Assembly (NCBI GenBank): GCA_036641395.1
Contig: JAVWEY010000008.1
Coordinates: 1-42,929 of the forward strand
Source of the DNA: JAVXTH01 sp036641395
Lineage (GTDB): Bacteria; Bacillota_I; Bacilli_A; Erysipelotrichales; Erysipelotrichaceae
Reading direction: 5' to 3'
Length of the DNA: 42,929 nt
Made by a program: the position numbers and the translations under genes. The notes beneath the pieces were generated by a model. It was not told the DNA's origin, did no database searches, and saw only the letters and a program-made list of their open reading frames with translations. Shown here piece by piece: positions 22,462 through 31,432 of this stretch (positions are counted from its first letter, which is position 1; each line of letters opens with the position of its first letter).

Positions 22462-24417
22462 TTAAATATCCAAATTTGTTACATATATTGCATTATCTTG
22501 AATAAAATTACGTCTAGGTTCAACTTCATCTCCCATTAACATTTCAAACACATTATCAGCATCCATTGCATCTTCAATATTAACTCGTTTTAAAGTTCTA
22601 AAATCAGGATCCATTGTTGTTTCCCAAAGTTGTTCTGGATTCATTTCTCCAAGACCTTTGTATCGTTGAATATTATAGTTATCACCATATTCTAATTTTG
22701 ATACTTCTAATTCCTTTTCATCATAAACATAAGAAAGTTTATTACCTTTTGATATTTTAAATAATGGTGGTTGCGCTATATAAATATAGCCACCTTCAAT
22801 AACTGGTTTTAAATAACGATAGAAGAAAGTTAATAATAAAGTACAAATATGAGCACCATCAACATCGGCATCGGTCATAATGACTATTTTATGATATCTT
22901 AATTTACTTACATCCATTTCTTCACCAATTCCACAACCAAATGCAGTAATCATCGAACGAATTTCATTATTTTCAAATATACGATGTAATCTAGCCTTCT
23001 CAACATTAAGTATTTTACCTCTTAATGGTAAAATTGCTTGATATTTACTATTTCTTCCCTGCTTTGCACTACCTCCGGCTGAATCTCCTTCGACAATGTA
23101 TATTTCACATTCACTTGCATCTTTAGAAGAACAATCCGCTAATTTACCAGGAAGTGAAGATATTTCTAAAGCACTTTTTCTTCGTGTTAATTCACGAGCT
23201 TTTTTAGCCGCTAATCTTGCCTTACTTGCTAAAATAGATTTTTCAACAATAATTTTTGCTGTTGCTGGATTTTCTTTAAAGAAACGATCTAATTGATCTC
23301 CTAAAATACTAGATACAATTCTACGTACTTCACTGTTTCCAAGTTTAGTTTTAGTTTGTCCTTCATATTGAGGGTCCGGATGTTTAACTGATATAATAGC
23401 AGTTAATCCTTCACGTACATCATCCCCAGCTAAAGTTTCATCTTTTTTAATCAAATTATATTCCCTAGCATATGAATTAATAATACGTGTAAGTGCTAAA
23501 CGAAATCCATCTTCGTGGGTTCCACCCTCTTGGGTATTAATATTATTACAGAAAGAATAAATATTAGGTAAGTATCCATCATTATATTGAAGTCCAATTT
23601 CCGCAAGTACTCCTTCTTCAATTCCTTCAACATAAACAACTTCTTCATGTAGAACTGTTTTATTTTTATTTAAATACTCAACATATTCCCTAATACCACC
23701 ATCATATTTATATTCAATTTTTCTTACTTTTTCTTCACGTTCATCACTCAATACTAATTTAATACCCTTATTTAAAAATGCTAATTGACGTACTCTAGCA
23801 TTTAATACATCAAAATTATAAGAAGTAGTTTCTGTAAATATTAAACGATCAGCTTTAAAACGAACAATTGAACCATGTTGATCTGAATCACCAATAACTT
23901 CTAATTTACCTACTGATTTACCACCTGTTTCAAAACGTAAAAAATATTCTTTACCATTTTGATGAACATTAACTTCAAGCCATTCAGAAAGTGCATTAAC
24001 AACACTGGCACCAACACCATGAAGACCTCCAGATACTTTATAAGCTCCTCCACCAAACTTACCACCAGCATGAAGTATTGTAAAGATTGTTTCAACAGCA
24101 GAAAGACCAGTTTTTTCATGAATTCCAACTGGCATTCCACGACCATTATCACTAACTCTTACAATATCATCTTTTTCAAGTGTAATTTCGATATCCGTAG
24201 CAAAACCTGCTAATGCTTCATCAATTGCATTATCTACAATTTCCCATACTAAATGATGAAGACCTCTCTCCGAAGTACTTCCAATATACATACCTGGACG
24301 TTTACGAACAGCTTCTAATCCTTCTAATACTTGAATATCATCCGCAGTATAAGAATGATCTACCTTTTGTTCCATTTCTTTAATCTCAGCTTGGTCTTTT
24401 TCAAAGTTTTGTTCCAT
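22462..24417 (-). CDS. gyrB: DNA gyrase subunit B
   Basis: GyrB is the ATPase subunit of gyrase. The 651 residues show the GHKL ATP site (EIVDNAIDEALAG, DNGRGMPVG, GGLHGVGASVVNAL) and the Toprim domain with EGDSAGGSAKQGR and IMTDADVDGAHI. The C-terminal QRYKGLGEMNPEQLWETTMD is also present. The start overlaps the end of recF by 17 bases. Order and length are as in other Bacillota. Confidence 0.97.
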   Translation of the reverse strand: MEQNFEKDQAEIKEMEQKVDHSYTADDIQVLEGLEAVRKRPGMYIGSTSERGLHHLVWEIVDNAIDEALAGFATDIEITLEKDDIVRVSDNGRGMPVGIHEKTGLSAVETIFTILHAGGKFGGGAYKVSGGLHGVGASVVNALSEWLEVNVHQNGKEYFLRFETGGKSVGKLEVIGDSDQHGSIVRFKADRLIFTETTSYNFDVLNARVRQLAFLNKGIKLVLSDEREEKVRKIEYKYDGGIREYVEYLNKNKTVLHEEVVYVEGIEEGVLAEIGLQYNDGYLPNIYSFCNNINTQEGGTHEDGFRLALTRIINSYAREYNLIKKDETLAGDDVREGLTAIISVKHPDPQYEGQTKTKLGNSEVRRIVSSILGDQLDRFFKENPATAKIIVEKSILASKARLAAKKARELTRRKSALEISSLPGKLADCSSKDASECEIYIVEGDSAGGSAKQGRNSKYQAILPLRGKILNVEKARLHRIFENNEIRSMITAFGCGIGEEMDVSKLRYHKIVIMTDADVDGAHICTLLLTFFYRYLKPVIEGGYIYIAQPPLFKISKGNKLSYVYDEKELEVSKLEYGDNYNIQRYKGLGEMNPEQLWETTMDPDFRTLKRVNIEDAMDADNVFEMLMGDEVEPRRNFIQDNAIYVTNLDI

Positions 24418-25528
24418 TCAATTCTCCTCCTTGCTCAATTGTTACATTACCTGCTTCAACATGCCAACAAGTAATTTTTCTATTTAAGTCTATTATTTCA
24501 TCATAGACATTCGTAGTACTAATAAACACTTGAATTTCAGTAGGAAGAATTTCTAACAACTTTTTTCTTCTTACTTGATCTAATTCAGAAAATACATCAT
24601 CCAATAACAAAATTGGATATTCCTTTGTAATTTCAAAAATCATAAAAACAATACCTAATTTCATTGCCAATAAAGCACTTCTTTTTTGGCCTTGCGATGC
24701 ACTACTATTCATTGATAAATCATTAAGATTAAATATAATATCATCTTTATGAAATCCAATTGTAGTTTGTTTTAAAATCTGATCTCTCTCAAAACTTTTC
24801 TGATATTTATCATTAAGTTCTTTTTTCATATCTTCAACATTATCAAATTGAGAAACACAACTTTCATATTTGAAAGAAATATTTGTATTATCACCTGATA
24901 ATTCTTTATAAAAAGATTTACTGCAATTCATTAATTTACTTAAAAATTGATATCTTTGCTTCATAACAATTACTTCATAATCAATTAATTGACTATTTAA
25001 TATCTTTAAATAAGTAAGATCAATTTTATCATGTTTTAAGTAAGCATTACGTTCTTTTAATACCTTATGAGAATTCATTAAAGCCTGTGTAAAAGTCTTA
25101 CTCATTTTAGATAACTCAATATCAATAAATTTTCTTCTGACTCGTGGTGATGCTTGAAATAGCGTCATATCATCTGGACAGAACATAACAGCATTACAAA
25201 TTCCAATGAATTCACTAACTTTTCGAATTGGTTGTTGATAAACAAATAAATTTTTACCTTGATTTGATATCATTACCTTCAATTCCTGACGGCGATTCTT
25301 TTGAACTATTGAACCTTTTATTTCACATGATTCATAATTAGATTGAATTAATAATTCATCTTCAACACCACGATGTGAACGAGCCGTTGATAAACAAATA
25401 ATTGACTCTAATATATTTGTTTTACCTTGTGCATTTAATCCAGTTAGAATTTGCATTCCTTCATCAAACTCTAAATGAAGAGAATCATAATTACGATAAT
25501 GATGAAGATTTAAAGATTCAATTCTCAT
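24401..25528 (-). CDS. recF: DNA replication and repair protein RecF
   Basis: RecF is an SMC-like ATPase that helps load RecA at gaps. The 375 residues have Walker A in GLNAQGKTNILESI (about 31-40), the ABC signature region SQGQKRSALLAMKL and Walker B LLLDDVFSELD. It overlaps rlbA by 4 bases (ATGA) and gyrB by 17, so translation is coupled across the group. Length is normal. Confidence 0.96.
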   Translation of the reverse strand: MRIESLNLHHYRNYDSLHLEFDEGMQILTGLNAQGKTNILESIICLSTARSHRGVEDELLIQSNYESCEIKGSIVQKNRRQELKVMISNQGKNLFVYQQPIRKVSEFIGICNAVMFCPDDMTLFQASPRVRRKFIDIELSKMSKTFTQALMNSHKVLKERNAYLKHDKIDLTYLKILNSQLIDYEVIVMKQRYQFLSKLMNCSKSFYKELSGDNTNISFKYESCVSQFDNVEDMKKELNDKYQKSFERDQILKQTTIGFHKDDIIFNLNDLSMNSSASQGQKRSALLAMKLGIVFMIFEITKEYPILLLDDVFSELDQVRRKKLLEILPTEIQVFISTTNVYDEIIDLNRKITCWHVEAGNVTIEQGGELNGTKL

Positions 25529-25731
25529 TTTATTACAAACTTCTGCTTTTCAATTTCAATTACATCGTCAACATAAAGCTTTTTTCCACGACGATTTTCA
25601 AGTTCATTATTAACTTTAATTAATAATGATTTCACAGCAAGTTTTGCCTCACCGCCACTTTGAACCATATCCGTGATTTTAAGTAATTGAGCTAAGGTAA
25701 TATAAGTTGTTGTTATCTTAATTTCCATCAT
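25525..25731 (-). CDS. rlbA: S4-domain RNA-binding protein RlbA/YaaA
   Basis: A 68-residue protein that is essentially one S4 domain: ITLAQLLKITDMVQSGGEAK, then KVNNELENRRGKKL and a final YVDDVIEIE strand. It has its conserved place between dnaN and recF and overlaps recF by 4 bases. Its precise role is not established; binding to structured RNA is expected from the family. It begins the operon that continues to gyrA, behind an extended -10 promoter. Confidence 0.93.
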   Translation of the reverse strand: MMEIKITTTYITLAQLLKITDMVQSGGEAKLAVKSLLIKVNNELENRRGKKLYVDDVIEIEKQKFVIK

Positions 25732-25757
25732 AAAAACCTCTTTCGCACGTCTCCTAT

Positions 25758-25766
25758 ATTATACCA
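25758..25766 (-). promoter_or_regulatory. Promoter of the rlbA-recF-gyrB-gyrA operon
   Basis: TGGTATAAT on the minus strand is an extended -10 about 27 bases before the rlbA start, with GAGG preceding the start codon. Confidence 0.55.
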
Positions 25767-25845
25767 CAAATTTCAATATTTTGGGCGTTTTTATTTCATC
25801 TTTTAAACCTCATAAATCCTTATAAAATAACAATATTTTTAACAT

Positions 25846-25866
25846 AAAAAAAGTCCCGAAGGACTT
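25846..25866 (-). terminator. dnaN terminator
   Basis: AAGTCC-TTCG-GGACTT followed by seven T on the minus strand, with a stable UUCG loop. It separates dnaA-dnaN transcription from rlbA-gyrA. Confidence 0.85.
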
Positions 25867-25879
25867 AATTATTTAAAGT

Positions 25880-26998
25880 TTAAGCATAAGTACGAACTGG
25901 TAAAACTAATTGTAAAACACTATCATCATTTACTGCTTGAATAATAAATGGTTTCATTTCTCCACATAAAGAAAATTTAACTAAAGATCCATTTAATGCT
26001 TTAATTGCATCAAATACAAATCGTCCATTACAACTTATTTCTAAATGTTGTCCAGTGAAACTTGCTGATGCAAGAACTTCAGTTGAAGATCCAACTTCTA
26101 AAGCCCTTGTTGATAATATACAATCATTTTCTTCTAAAGATAATTTAATAACTGAAATACCATCATTTTTAATAAAAGAAGCACGATCAATTGCACTTAA
26201 TAAATCCCTAGAGTCAATTGTTAATTCATAATCAAACGATAATGGAATTAAACGATCTGTTTCTGGATAAACACCATCAATCAATCTTGTTTGAATAATT
26301 GTATCTTCAATCATAAATTGGGCTTTTTTATCACTAACAGCAATATTAATATCACCTTCAGCATCAATTGTTTTACTAACTTCTGCTAAACTTTTAGCAG
26401 GAATTGTAATATTAAAATTCAATTCATTGTCAATAATAATTGTTTTCTTTGCTAAACGATAAGAATCAGTAGCAATACAATCTAATTTATTTCCTTTAGC
26501 ATGAAAATTTACACCAGTTAAAACCGGTCTTGTTTCTTTATCACTTGTAGCAAATGAGGTTTGCATAATTAATTTTTTTAATAAATCAGCCTGAATATGA
26601 AATTCTTCGCTTGGTTTAGAAAAATCAATTGCAGGATATTCATTTGATTTCATACCATTAATTTTGAATTCAGCACTATGACCACTAATTTTTGTTAAAG
26701 CAGAATCAATGACTTCAAATTCAATTTCATCCGAATCAATCTTACGAACGATTTCTAAAATATATTTTGCTTCAATTACAATGGAACCTTTATCTTTGAT
26801 TTCTAATATATAATCTTTGTCCGTTTTTAATGACGTTTGAATTGACATATCGGAATCACTACCTGTTAATACTAAACTTGTTTCATTAGCATCAATCTTA
26901 ATTCCACTAAATGCTGGTAGTGGTGAAAATGAAGATATAGCTCTTGAGACTACAGATAAAGCGTTATAAAAGTTTTTCTTGGATACCTTAAAGTACAT
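25880..26998 (-). CDS. dnaN: DNA polymerase III beta sliding clamp
   Basis: DnaN is the ring-shaped processivity clamp of the replicative polymerase. The 372 residues form the three clamp folds, with typical features such as FKVSKKNFYNALSVVSRAI at the start and the C-terminal VLQLVLPVRTYA, part of the protein-binding pocket. The family segment DSYRLAKK is present. It follows dnaA after 145 bases that contain weak DnaA-box-like repeats, and ends in a strong terminator. Confidence 0.97.
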   Translation of the reverse strand: MYFKVSKKNFYNALSVVSRAISSFSPLPAFSGIKIDANETSLVLTGSDSDMSIQTSLKTDKDYILEIKDKGSIVIEAKYILEIVRKIDSDEIEFEVIDSALTKISGHSAEFKINGMKSNEYPAIDFSKPSEEFHIQADLLKKLIMQTSFATSDKETRPVLTGVNFHAKGNKLDCIATDSYRLAKKTIIIDNELNFNITIPAKSLAEVSKTIDAEGDINIAVSDKKAQFMIEDTIIQTRLIDGVYPETDRLIPLSFDYELTIDSRDLLSAIDRASFIKNDGISVIKLSLEENDCILSTRALEVGSSTEVLASASFTGQHLEISCNGRFVFDAIKALNGSLVKFSLCGEMKPFIIQAVNDDSVLQLVLPVRTYA

Positions 26999-27050
26999 AG
27001 GTAATCTCCCTTCTTTATTGTTTCTTTTTTAAAGATAACTACAATAAGAG

Positions 27051-27121
27051 TGTGGAAAATGTGGAAAACCACAAATATCCTTTATTCTTAACTACATTTT
27101 ACCAAAAAACGCTGTGGATTA
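27051..27121. other. DnaA-box-like repeats between dnaA and dnaN
   Basis: TGTGGAAAA at 27051-27059 and 27060-27068 and TGTGGATTA at 27113-27121 are one- or two-mismatch versions of the DnaA box on the reverse strand. Together with the larger cluster upstream of dnaA this gives a two-part origin of the B. subtilis style. Confidence 0.45.
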
Positions 27122-27143
27122 AAAGTGCATAGATGGGGAAAAT

Positions 27144-28493
27144 TTAGTTAATTCCTAATTTATGCTCAATTTTAAGCAATGCTTGTTGGAAAGAGTCCTT
27201 TTCTTTTAATAATTTAATCATTTTCTCATAAGAAGACATAATAGTTGAATGATCACGATTACCAAATTCAAGTCCTATTTTGGCAAAAGGCATATCTAAA
27301 TAAGTACGACATAGATAAATAGCAATATGTCTAGCATTTGCTATATTAGCTGTTCTACTTTTAGAATCAATCTGAGTTTTTGTAAGACCATAAAAATCAC
27401 AAACACATTTTTTAATTTTTGAAACGGTAAGTTGTTCAGTTCTCGATAGCGTTGGATCCTCTTTAAATATCTCTTTCGCAAAGGATAAATCAATAACAGG
27501 TGGATTATATAGAATTGCTTTAAAGAATAGTTCATTTAAAGAACCTTCTAATTTTCTTACATCTTTAGAAAAACGAGTTGCTATATAATCAAGAACTTCA
27601 TCATTAATCATTATATCTTCTTGACGACCTTCCATCTTTTTTTGAAGAATAGCCTTTGAAGTTTCAAATTCAGGAGAACCAATGGAAACAGATAAACCAC
27701 TTGAAAATCTAGAAATCAATCGATTTTCTATACCTTTCAATTCAGTTGGATGAATATCCGATGTGATAACAATTTGTTTATTATTTGATATTAATTTATT
27801 GTATAGATTAAAGAAAATTTCTTGAGAGGTACTCTGTGTTAATCTTTGAATATCATCAATTAACAGATAATCTGCCTCACATATTCTTTCTTTTACTTCT
27901 TCTACTTGTTTATTCTTAATCGCATCAATTAATAAAGTAACAAAGTCTTCCGAATATATATATAATACTTTTTCATTTGGTCTATTTGTTTTTATATAAT
28001 TACCAATTGCATGAAGCAAGTGGGTTTTACCTAAACCAGAATTACCAAAAATAAATAATGGATTATAACTTCCTGGATAATGGCAACAACTTAATGCAGC
28101 AGCTTGTGCATCACGATTGTTTTTTCCAATAACAAAATTTTCAAAATTATATTCTCTTTTTATTTTATCTTCAAACATAACATTATTTCTTCGCTTATTA
28201 TCAGAAGCAGGATATACAATTTCTAATTCACTATGTAATAGAATTTGACATTTAATTTCTTTACCAAGAACAGAAGAAATTCTACTCTCAATTAAATCTA
28301 TAGATTCCATCATTATTTGTTTATTAATTTTATAGGGAACTTCAATAATTGCAAAATCATTATCAAGATCATAAAGACTACTTTCTGCAATCCATGTATT
28401 AAAAGTAGGGACATCAAAATCGCCACTTTCTAGAATTAATTTTAAGGTTTGACTCCAATATTGATTAAGTTGATCATTAATAAATTGACTCAT
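27144..28493 (-). CDS. dnaA: Chromosomal replication initiator DnaA
   Basis: DnaA binds DnaA boxes, opens the origin and loads the helicase. The 449 residues contain the AAA+ domain with Walker A GNSGLGKTHLLHAIGN and Walker B LLIDDIQ, and the C-terminal helix-turn-helix DnaA-box binder with FGNRDHSTIMSSYEKM. The frame extends to a GTG at 28502, but GAGGTG six bases before the ATG at 28493 is the ribosome binding site and includes that GTG, so the ATG is the start. A TGTGGACAA box in its upstream region suggests autoregulation. Confidence 0.97.
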   Translation of the reverse strand: MSQFINDQLNQYWSQTLKLILESGDFDVPTFNTWIAESSLYDLDNDFAIIEVPYKINKQIMMESIDLIESRISSVLGKEIKCQILLHSELEIVYPASDNKRRNNVMFEDKIKREYNFENFVIGKNNRDAQAAALSCCHYPGSYNPLFIFGNSGLGKTHLLHAIGNYIKTNRPNEKVLYIYSEDFVTLLIDAIKNKQVEEVKERICEADYLLIDDIQRLTQSTSQEIFFNLYNKLISNNKQIVITSDIHPTELKGIENRLISRFSSGLSVSIGSPEFETSKAILQKKMEGRQEDIMINDEVLDYIATRFSKDVRKLEGSLNELFFKAILYNPPVIDLSFAKEIFKEDPTLSRTEQLTVSKIKKCVCDFYGLTKTQIDSKSRTANIANARHIAIYLCRTYLDMPFAKIGLEFGNRDHSTIMSSYEKMIKLLKEKDSFQQALLKIEHKLGIN

Positions 28494-28502
28494 TATTTTC
28501 AC

Positions 28503-29160
28503 CTCTTTATTTTATGACTTAATTTTACTATAAATGTGGACAATTTGCTACGCTGAAAAAGAAGAAAAGAAGTTATCCACCAAAATACAGTGGAAAACTC
28601 TTATATATAAAGGATATTATAGTTATCCACATAATTTATTGTGGATAACTTGTGGAAAACTATTTGTGGATAACTCAAATTGTGGAAAAGTAGATAACTT
28701 TTGCGGATAAAAATAATTATCCACCATATTAAAATATAATTATCGTCGATAAATAAAGGGCATTATGATGTTTTAAGAGTTATCCACAGTAAGTGGAAAT
28801 AGAATCAAAATTGTGGTGGATAAAATGTGAATATGAAAGAAAAGGGGTAATAATGTAAAAAATAGTGAAAACTTTTCCACAATATTCTTTAACTTATCAA
28901 CTATTTCGAATAATTCACAAATAATTCAAGAAAAAGTTATAATATTTTGGCTATTTTTCCACAATGAGTGGGAAAATAATAAGAAAAACACGATAAAATG
29001 GCAAATAAACTAATAATTAAAAAGTGTGATATTTGCACAAGTTAAATATTACAAAATGATGTAAATAATATATTAAAAAAAATACTAGTAGTTATTTTAT
29101 TTAAACTAATTTAGATTTAAATCATTGAATCAAGTGCTATTTTTCAATCGGTTTTCTTTA
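28503..29160. other. Origin of replication oriC
   Basis: A gene-free stretch between divergent dnaA and rpmH. Perfect TTATCCACA boxes occur at 28623-28631 and 28780-28788 on the plus strand, and at 28640-28648 and 28665-28673 on the minus strand. Near matches lie at 28535 (minus), 28573, 28702 (minus), 28717, 28816 (minus), 28873 and 28955. Rightward of about 28,985 the sequence becomes extremely AT-rich, including ACTAGTAGTTA near 29,084, and is the best candidate for the unwinding element. Gene strand changes here, as expected for bidirectional replication. Confidence 0.95.
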
Positions 29161-29167
29161 TAATTCA

Positions 29168-29196
29168 TTGACTTTGGTTGTTTTTTTATGTATAAT
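29168..29196 (+). promoter_or_regulatory. rpmH promoter
   Basis: TTGACT, a 17-base spacer and TATAAT, about 55 bases before the rpmH start: a near-consensus sigma-A promoter at the right edge of oriC. Confidence 0.85.
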
Positions 29197-29250
29197 CTAA
29201 AAGCAATGCTCAATTTGTAGAAAATTAAATAGAAGTGGAGGTGGCTCATT

Positions 29251-29385
29251 ATGAAGAGAACTTATCAACCGAGCAAAAGAAAACACCAGAAAACTCACGG
29301 ATTCAGAGCCCGTATGGCTACTGTTGGAGGACGTAAGGTTTTAGCACGTCGTCGCAGCAAAGGTAGAAAAGTGTTATCAGCTTAA
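29251..29385 (+). CDS. rpmH: 50S ribosomal protein L34
   Basis: The 44-residue product begins MKRTYQPSKRKHQKTHGF and continues with GFRARMATVGGRKVLARRR, the almost invariant L34 sequence, ending in GRKVLSA. GGAGG lies upstream of the ATG. It is the first gene right of oriC and is followed by a short hairpin terminator before rnpA, the usual rpmH-rnpA-yidC-khpB order. Confidence 0.98.
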   Translation: MKRTYQPSKRKHQKTHGFRARMATVGGRKVLARRRSKGRKVLSA

Positions 29386-29409
29386 AAATCACCTTCGGGT
29401 GATTTTTTT
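29385..29409 (+). terminator. Hairpin terminator or attenuator between rpmH and rnpA
   Basis: AAAATCACC-TTCG-GGTGATTTT followed by more T, starting at the rpmH stop codon. Partial read-through would set a high L34 to low RnpA ratio. Confidence 0.8.
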
Positions 29410-29463
29410 GTCGTAAGGAAGTAGTAAAAACGTTTCGTCTTTATATAAGGAAGGAGGAACACT

Positions 29464-29796
29464 ATGAAGAAACAATATCGTGTTCGTAAAACACAGGAAT
29501 TTGATCAAATTATGAAACGAAAAAAGTTTTATACCTGTCCCTCTTTTGTCTTATATGTAAAACCACGCGTTAGCGATCATGCAAGATTTGGAATTTCAGC
29601 CGGAAAAAAACTAGGAAATGCAGTAATTCGTAATCGAGTAAAACGGCAAGTAAGAATGATGATCCAACAAATTTGCACATTTGATGAAGATTTTGATGCT
29701 ATTTTGCTCGTTAGAGACAAATATATGCAAGAAAATTACGATACTAATAAAAAACGCTTGGAAACGTTGGTTAAAAAAGTTAAAATAGATAGGTAA
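29464..29796 (+). CDS. rnpA: Ribonuclease P protein component
   Basis: RnpA binds the P RNA and helps mature tRNA 5' ends. The 110 residues are strongly basic, begin with KKQYRVRKTQEFDQIMKRKK and have the signature RNR motif in GNAVIRNRVKRQVR. GGAGGA precedes the ATG. The catalytic RNA (rnpB) is not in this window. Confidence 0.96.
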   Translation: MKKQYRVRKTQEFDQIMKRKKFYTCPSFVLYVKPRVSDHARFGISAGKKLGNAVIRNRVKRQVRMMIQQICTFDEDFDAILLVRDKYMQENYDTNKKRLETLVKKVKIDR

Positions 29797-29822
29797 GCTA
29801 ACTTAGCGAGGAGACAGTAGAT

Positions 29823-30716
29823 ATGAAAAGATTTTTTAAAGACAAGAAGAAGCTGTTAATACTTAGTGTATTTATGATACTAGGTTTAGCGGCATGTACA
29901 AATGCTCGTGGAACAGATGGGCAAATTATTAAAGATTTGGTAATTTATTTAGATACACCTTTCTCACAGACATTTAATACAGGTTCTTGGTTTGATGGAA
30001 TTATTGTTTGGCCAATTGCGCAGATGATTAACTTTGTCGCAGAATTTAGTGATGCCGGTATTGCTGTAATTGTTGTTACATTTTTAATTCAATTGATTAC
30101 GGCAGCATTTTCGATTAAATCTCAGGTAGCTTCTCAAAAGATGCAAATGTTACAACCAGAGATGAATCGCATTCAAGCTAAATATGCTGGGAAAACTGAT
30201 GATCGTTCAAAAATGCAACAAGCAACAGAAATGCAAGCATTATATAGTAAACATAAGATTTCACCATTTGGTTCGATTTTAGTAATGTTTATTCAATTTC
30301 CAATCATTATTGGTATGTACCAAGCTGTAATGAGAGCATATTCTGTAATTGCTGGTGATTTTATGGGAGTTAATCTTTCTATTACTCCAATTGATGGAAT
30401 TAGAAATGCAGAATGGGCTTACTTAGTAATTTTCTTACTTATGGTTGGTTCTCAATTTGCATCAATGAAATTTCCTCAATGGTTACAAGAAAAACGTAAA
30501 AAACGTTTGAATGTAAAAGAGAAAAAATATGCACAACCAGAAGCACAAGGTAGTGGAATGATGAAATCTATGAATATGATGACTTATGTATCATTAGCAA
30601 TGATTTCATTCTTATCCTTAACATGGCCATTAGGTATGTCATTTTATTGGTTAGTATCTGCTGTTTGCCGTGTGTTACAGAGTTGGGTAATCGATCGATT
30701 CTTTATTAAAGATTAA
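29823..30716 (+). CDS. yidC: Membrane protein insertase YidC/OxaA (SpoIIIJ-like)
   Basis: YidC inserts and folds membrane proteins. The 297 residues start with a lipoprotein signal peptide whose lipobox LAAC places the modified Cys at residue 25. About five membrane helices follow, with the groove segment FLIQLITAAFSIKSQVAS and the family motif FPIIIGMYQAVMRA. The tail is short and basic. Next to khpB (jag) it corresponds to SpoIIIJ, which is needed for forespore engulfment signalling in B. subtilis. GAGGAGA lies before the start. Confidence 0.95.
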   Translation: MKRFFKDKKKLLILSVFMILGLAACTNARGTDGQIIKDLVIYLDTPFSQTFNTGSWFDGIIVWPIAQMINFVAEFSDAGIAVIVVTFLIQLITAAFSIKSQVASQKMQMLQPEMNRIQAKYAGKTDDRSKMQQATEMQALYSKHKISPFGSILVMFIQFPIIIGMYQAVMRAYSVIAGDFMGVNLSITPIDGIRNAEWAYLVIFLLMVGSQFASMKFPQWLQEKRKKRLNVKEKKYAQPEAQGSGMMKSMNMMTYVSLAMISFLSLTWPLGMSFYWLVSAVCRVLQSWVIDRFFIKD

Positions 30717-30741
30717 TTCATAAGGATATGGAGGCGTAAGT

Positions 30742-31368
30742 ATGAAGAGTTATACAGGGAAAAACTTGGATGAATTGTTGCAAAATGCAGCAAAAGAGAA
30801 ACAAGTCAGTGTTGAAGAGTTAACTTATACAGTTACCGAAGAGAAAAAGGGTTTCCTTGGTCTTGGAGGTGAAGTTACAGCAAGCGTTTATTGTGTAAAT
30901 GATATATGTGAATTTATAGCTGATTACTTAGAACTATATTTTAAAGATATTGAGTTAGAAATTGATATCGATGTAAGTGTTGAAAACAACTTTTTCTATG
31001 TAGACTTGAATGCAGAGAACAACGCAATCTTAATTGGTCGCAATGGACAAACATTACAAGCCTTAAATACAGTTACTAAGGCTGCCGTATCAAGTGAATT
31101 TAAACGCCGTGTTGGTATTTTAATTGATGTAAATGGTTATAAAGAAGAAAAATATGCAAAGGTTTGTGCTTTGGCAAAGCGTGTTGCTAAAAGTGTTCAA
31201 AGAAGCAAAACCGATGCTTTGTTAGATCCGATGCCTGCTGATGAGCGTAAAGCAATTCACAATGCATTAACAAACGTAAGATTTATTTCTACCGCAAGTG
31301 AAGGTGAAGGCAGAGATCGTCGAATTAAAATTCTTTATGATCCTAGTAAAAGCGAAATAGACGAATAA
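30742..31368 (+). CDS. khpB: RNA-binding protein KhpB (Jag/EloR)
   Basis: A 208-residue protein with an N-terminal Jag domain (about 1-50, KGFLGLGGEVTASVY), a KH domain with GRNGQTLQALNTVTK, and an R3H domain with the RxxxH pair in DERKAIHNALT. In other Bacillota it forms a pair with KhpA and links RNA binding to elongation and division. It is last in the rpmH operon, with GGAGG before the start and a strong terminator after. Confidence 0.94.
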   Translation: MKSYTGKNLDELLQNAAKEKQVSVEELTYTVTEEKKGFLGLGGEVTASVYCVNDICEFIADYLELYFKDIELEIDIDVSVENNFFYVDLNAENNAILIGRNGQTLQALNTVTKAAVSSEFKRRVGILIDVNGYKEEKYAKVCALAKRVAKSVQRSKTDALLDPMPADERKAIHNALTNVRFISTASEGEGRDRRIKILYDPSKSEIDE

Positions 31369-31383
31369 TCAATATTAATAAAA

Positions 31384-31423
31384 AAAAAGACAAAACTTGC
31401 GATTATGCAGATTTTGTCTTTTT
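31384..31423. terminator. Bidirectional terminator between khpB and the LytTR regulator
   Basis: AAAAAGACAAAA...TTGC and GCA...TTTTGTCTTTTT arms with terminal A and T runs, between the convergent genes. Confidence 0.8.
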
Positions 31424-31432
31424 ATATACGTT

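Noticed and set aside
22197..24213. Antisense open frames within gyrB and gyrA
   Set aside because: They overlap strongly conserved genes, have no ribosome binding sites and give no recognisable proteins.
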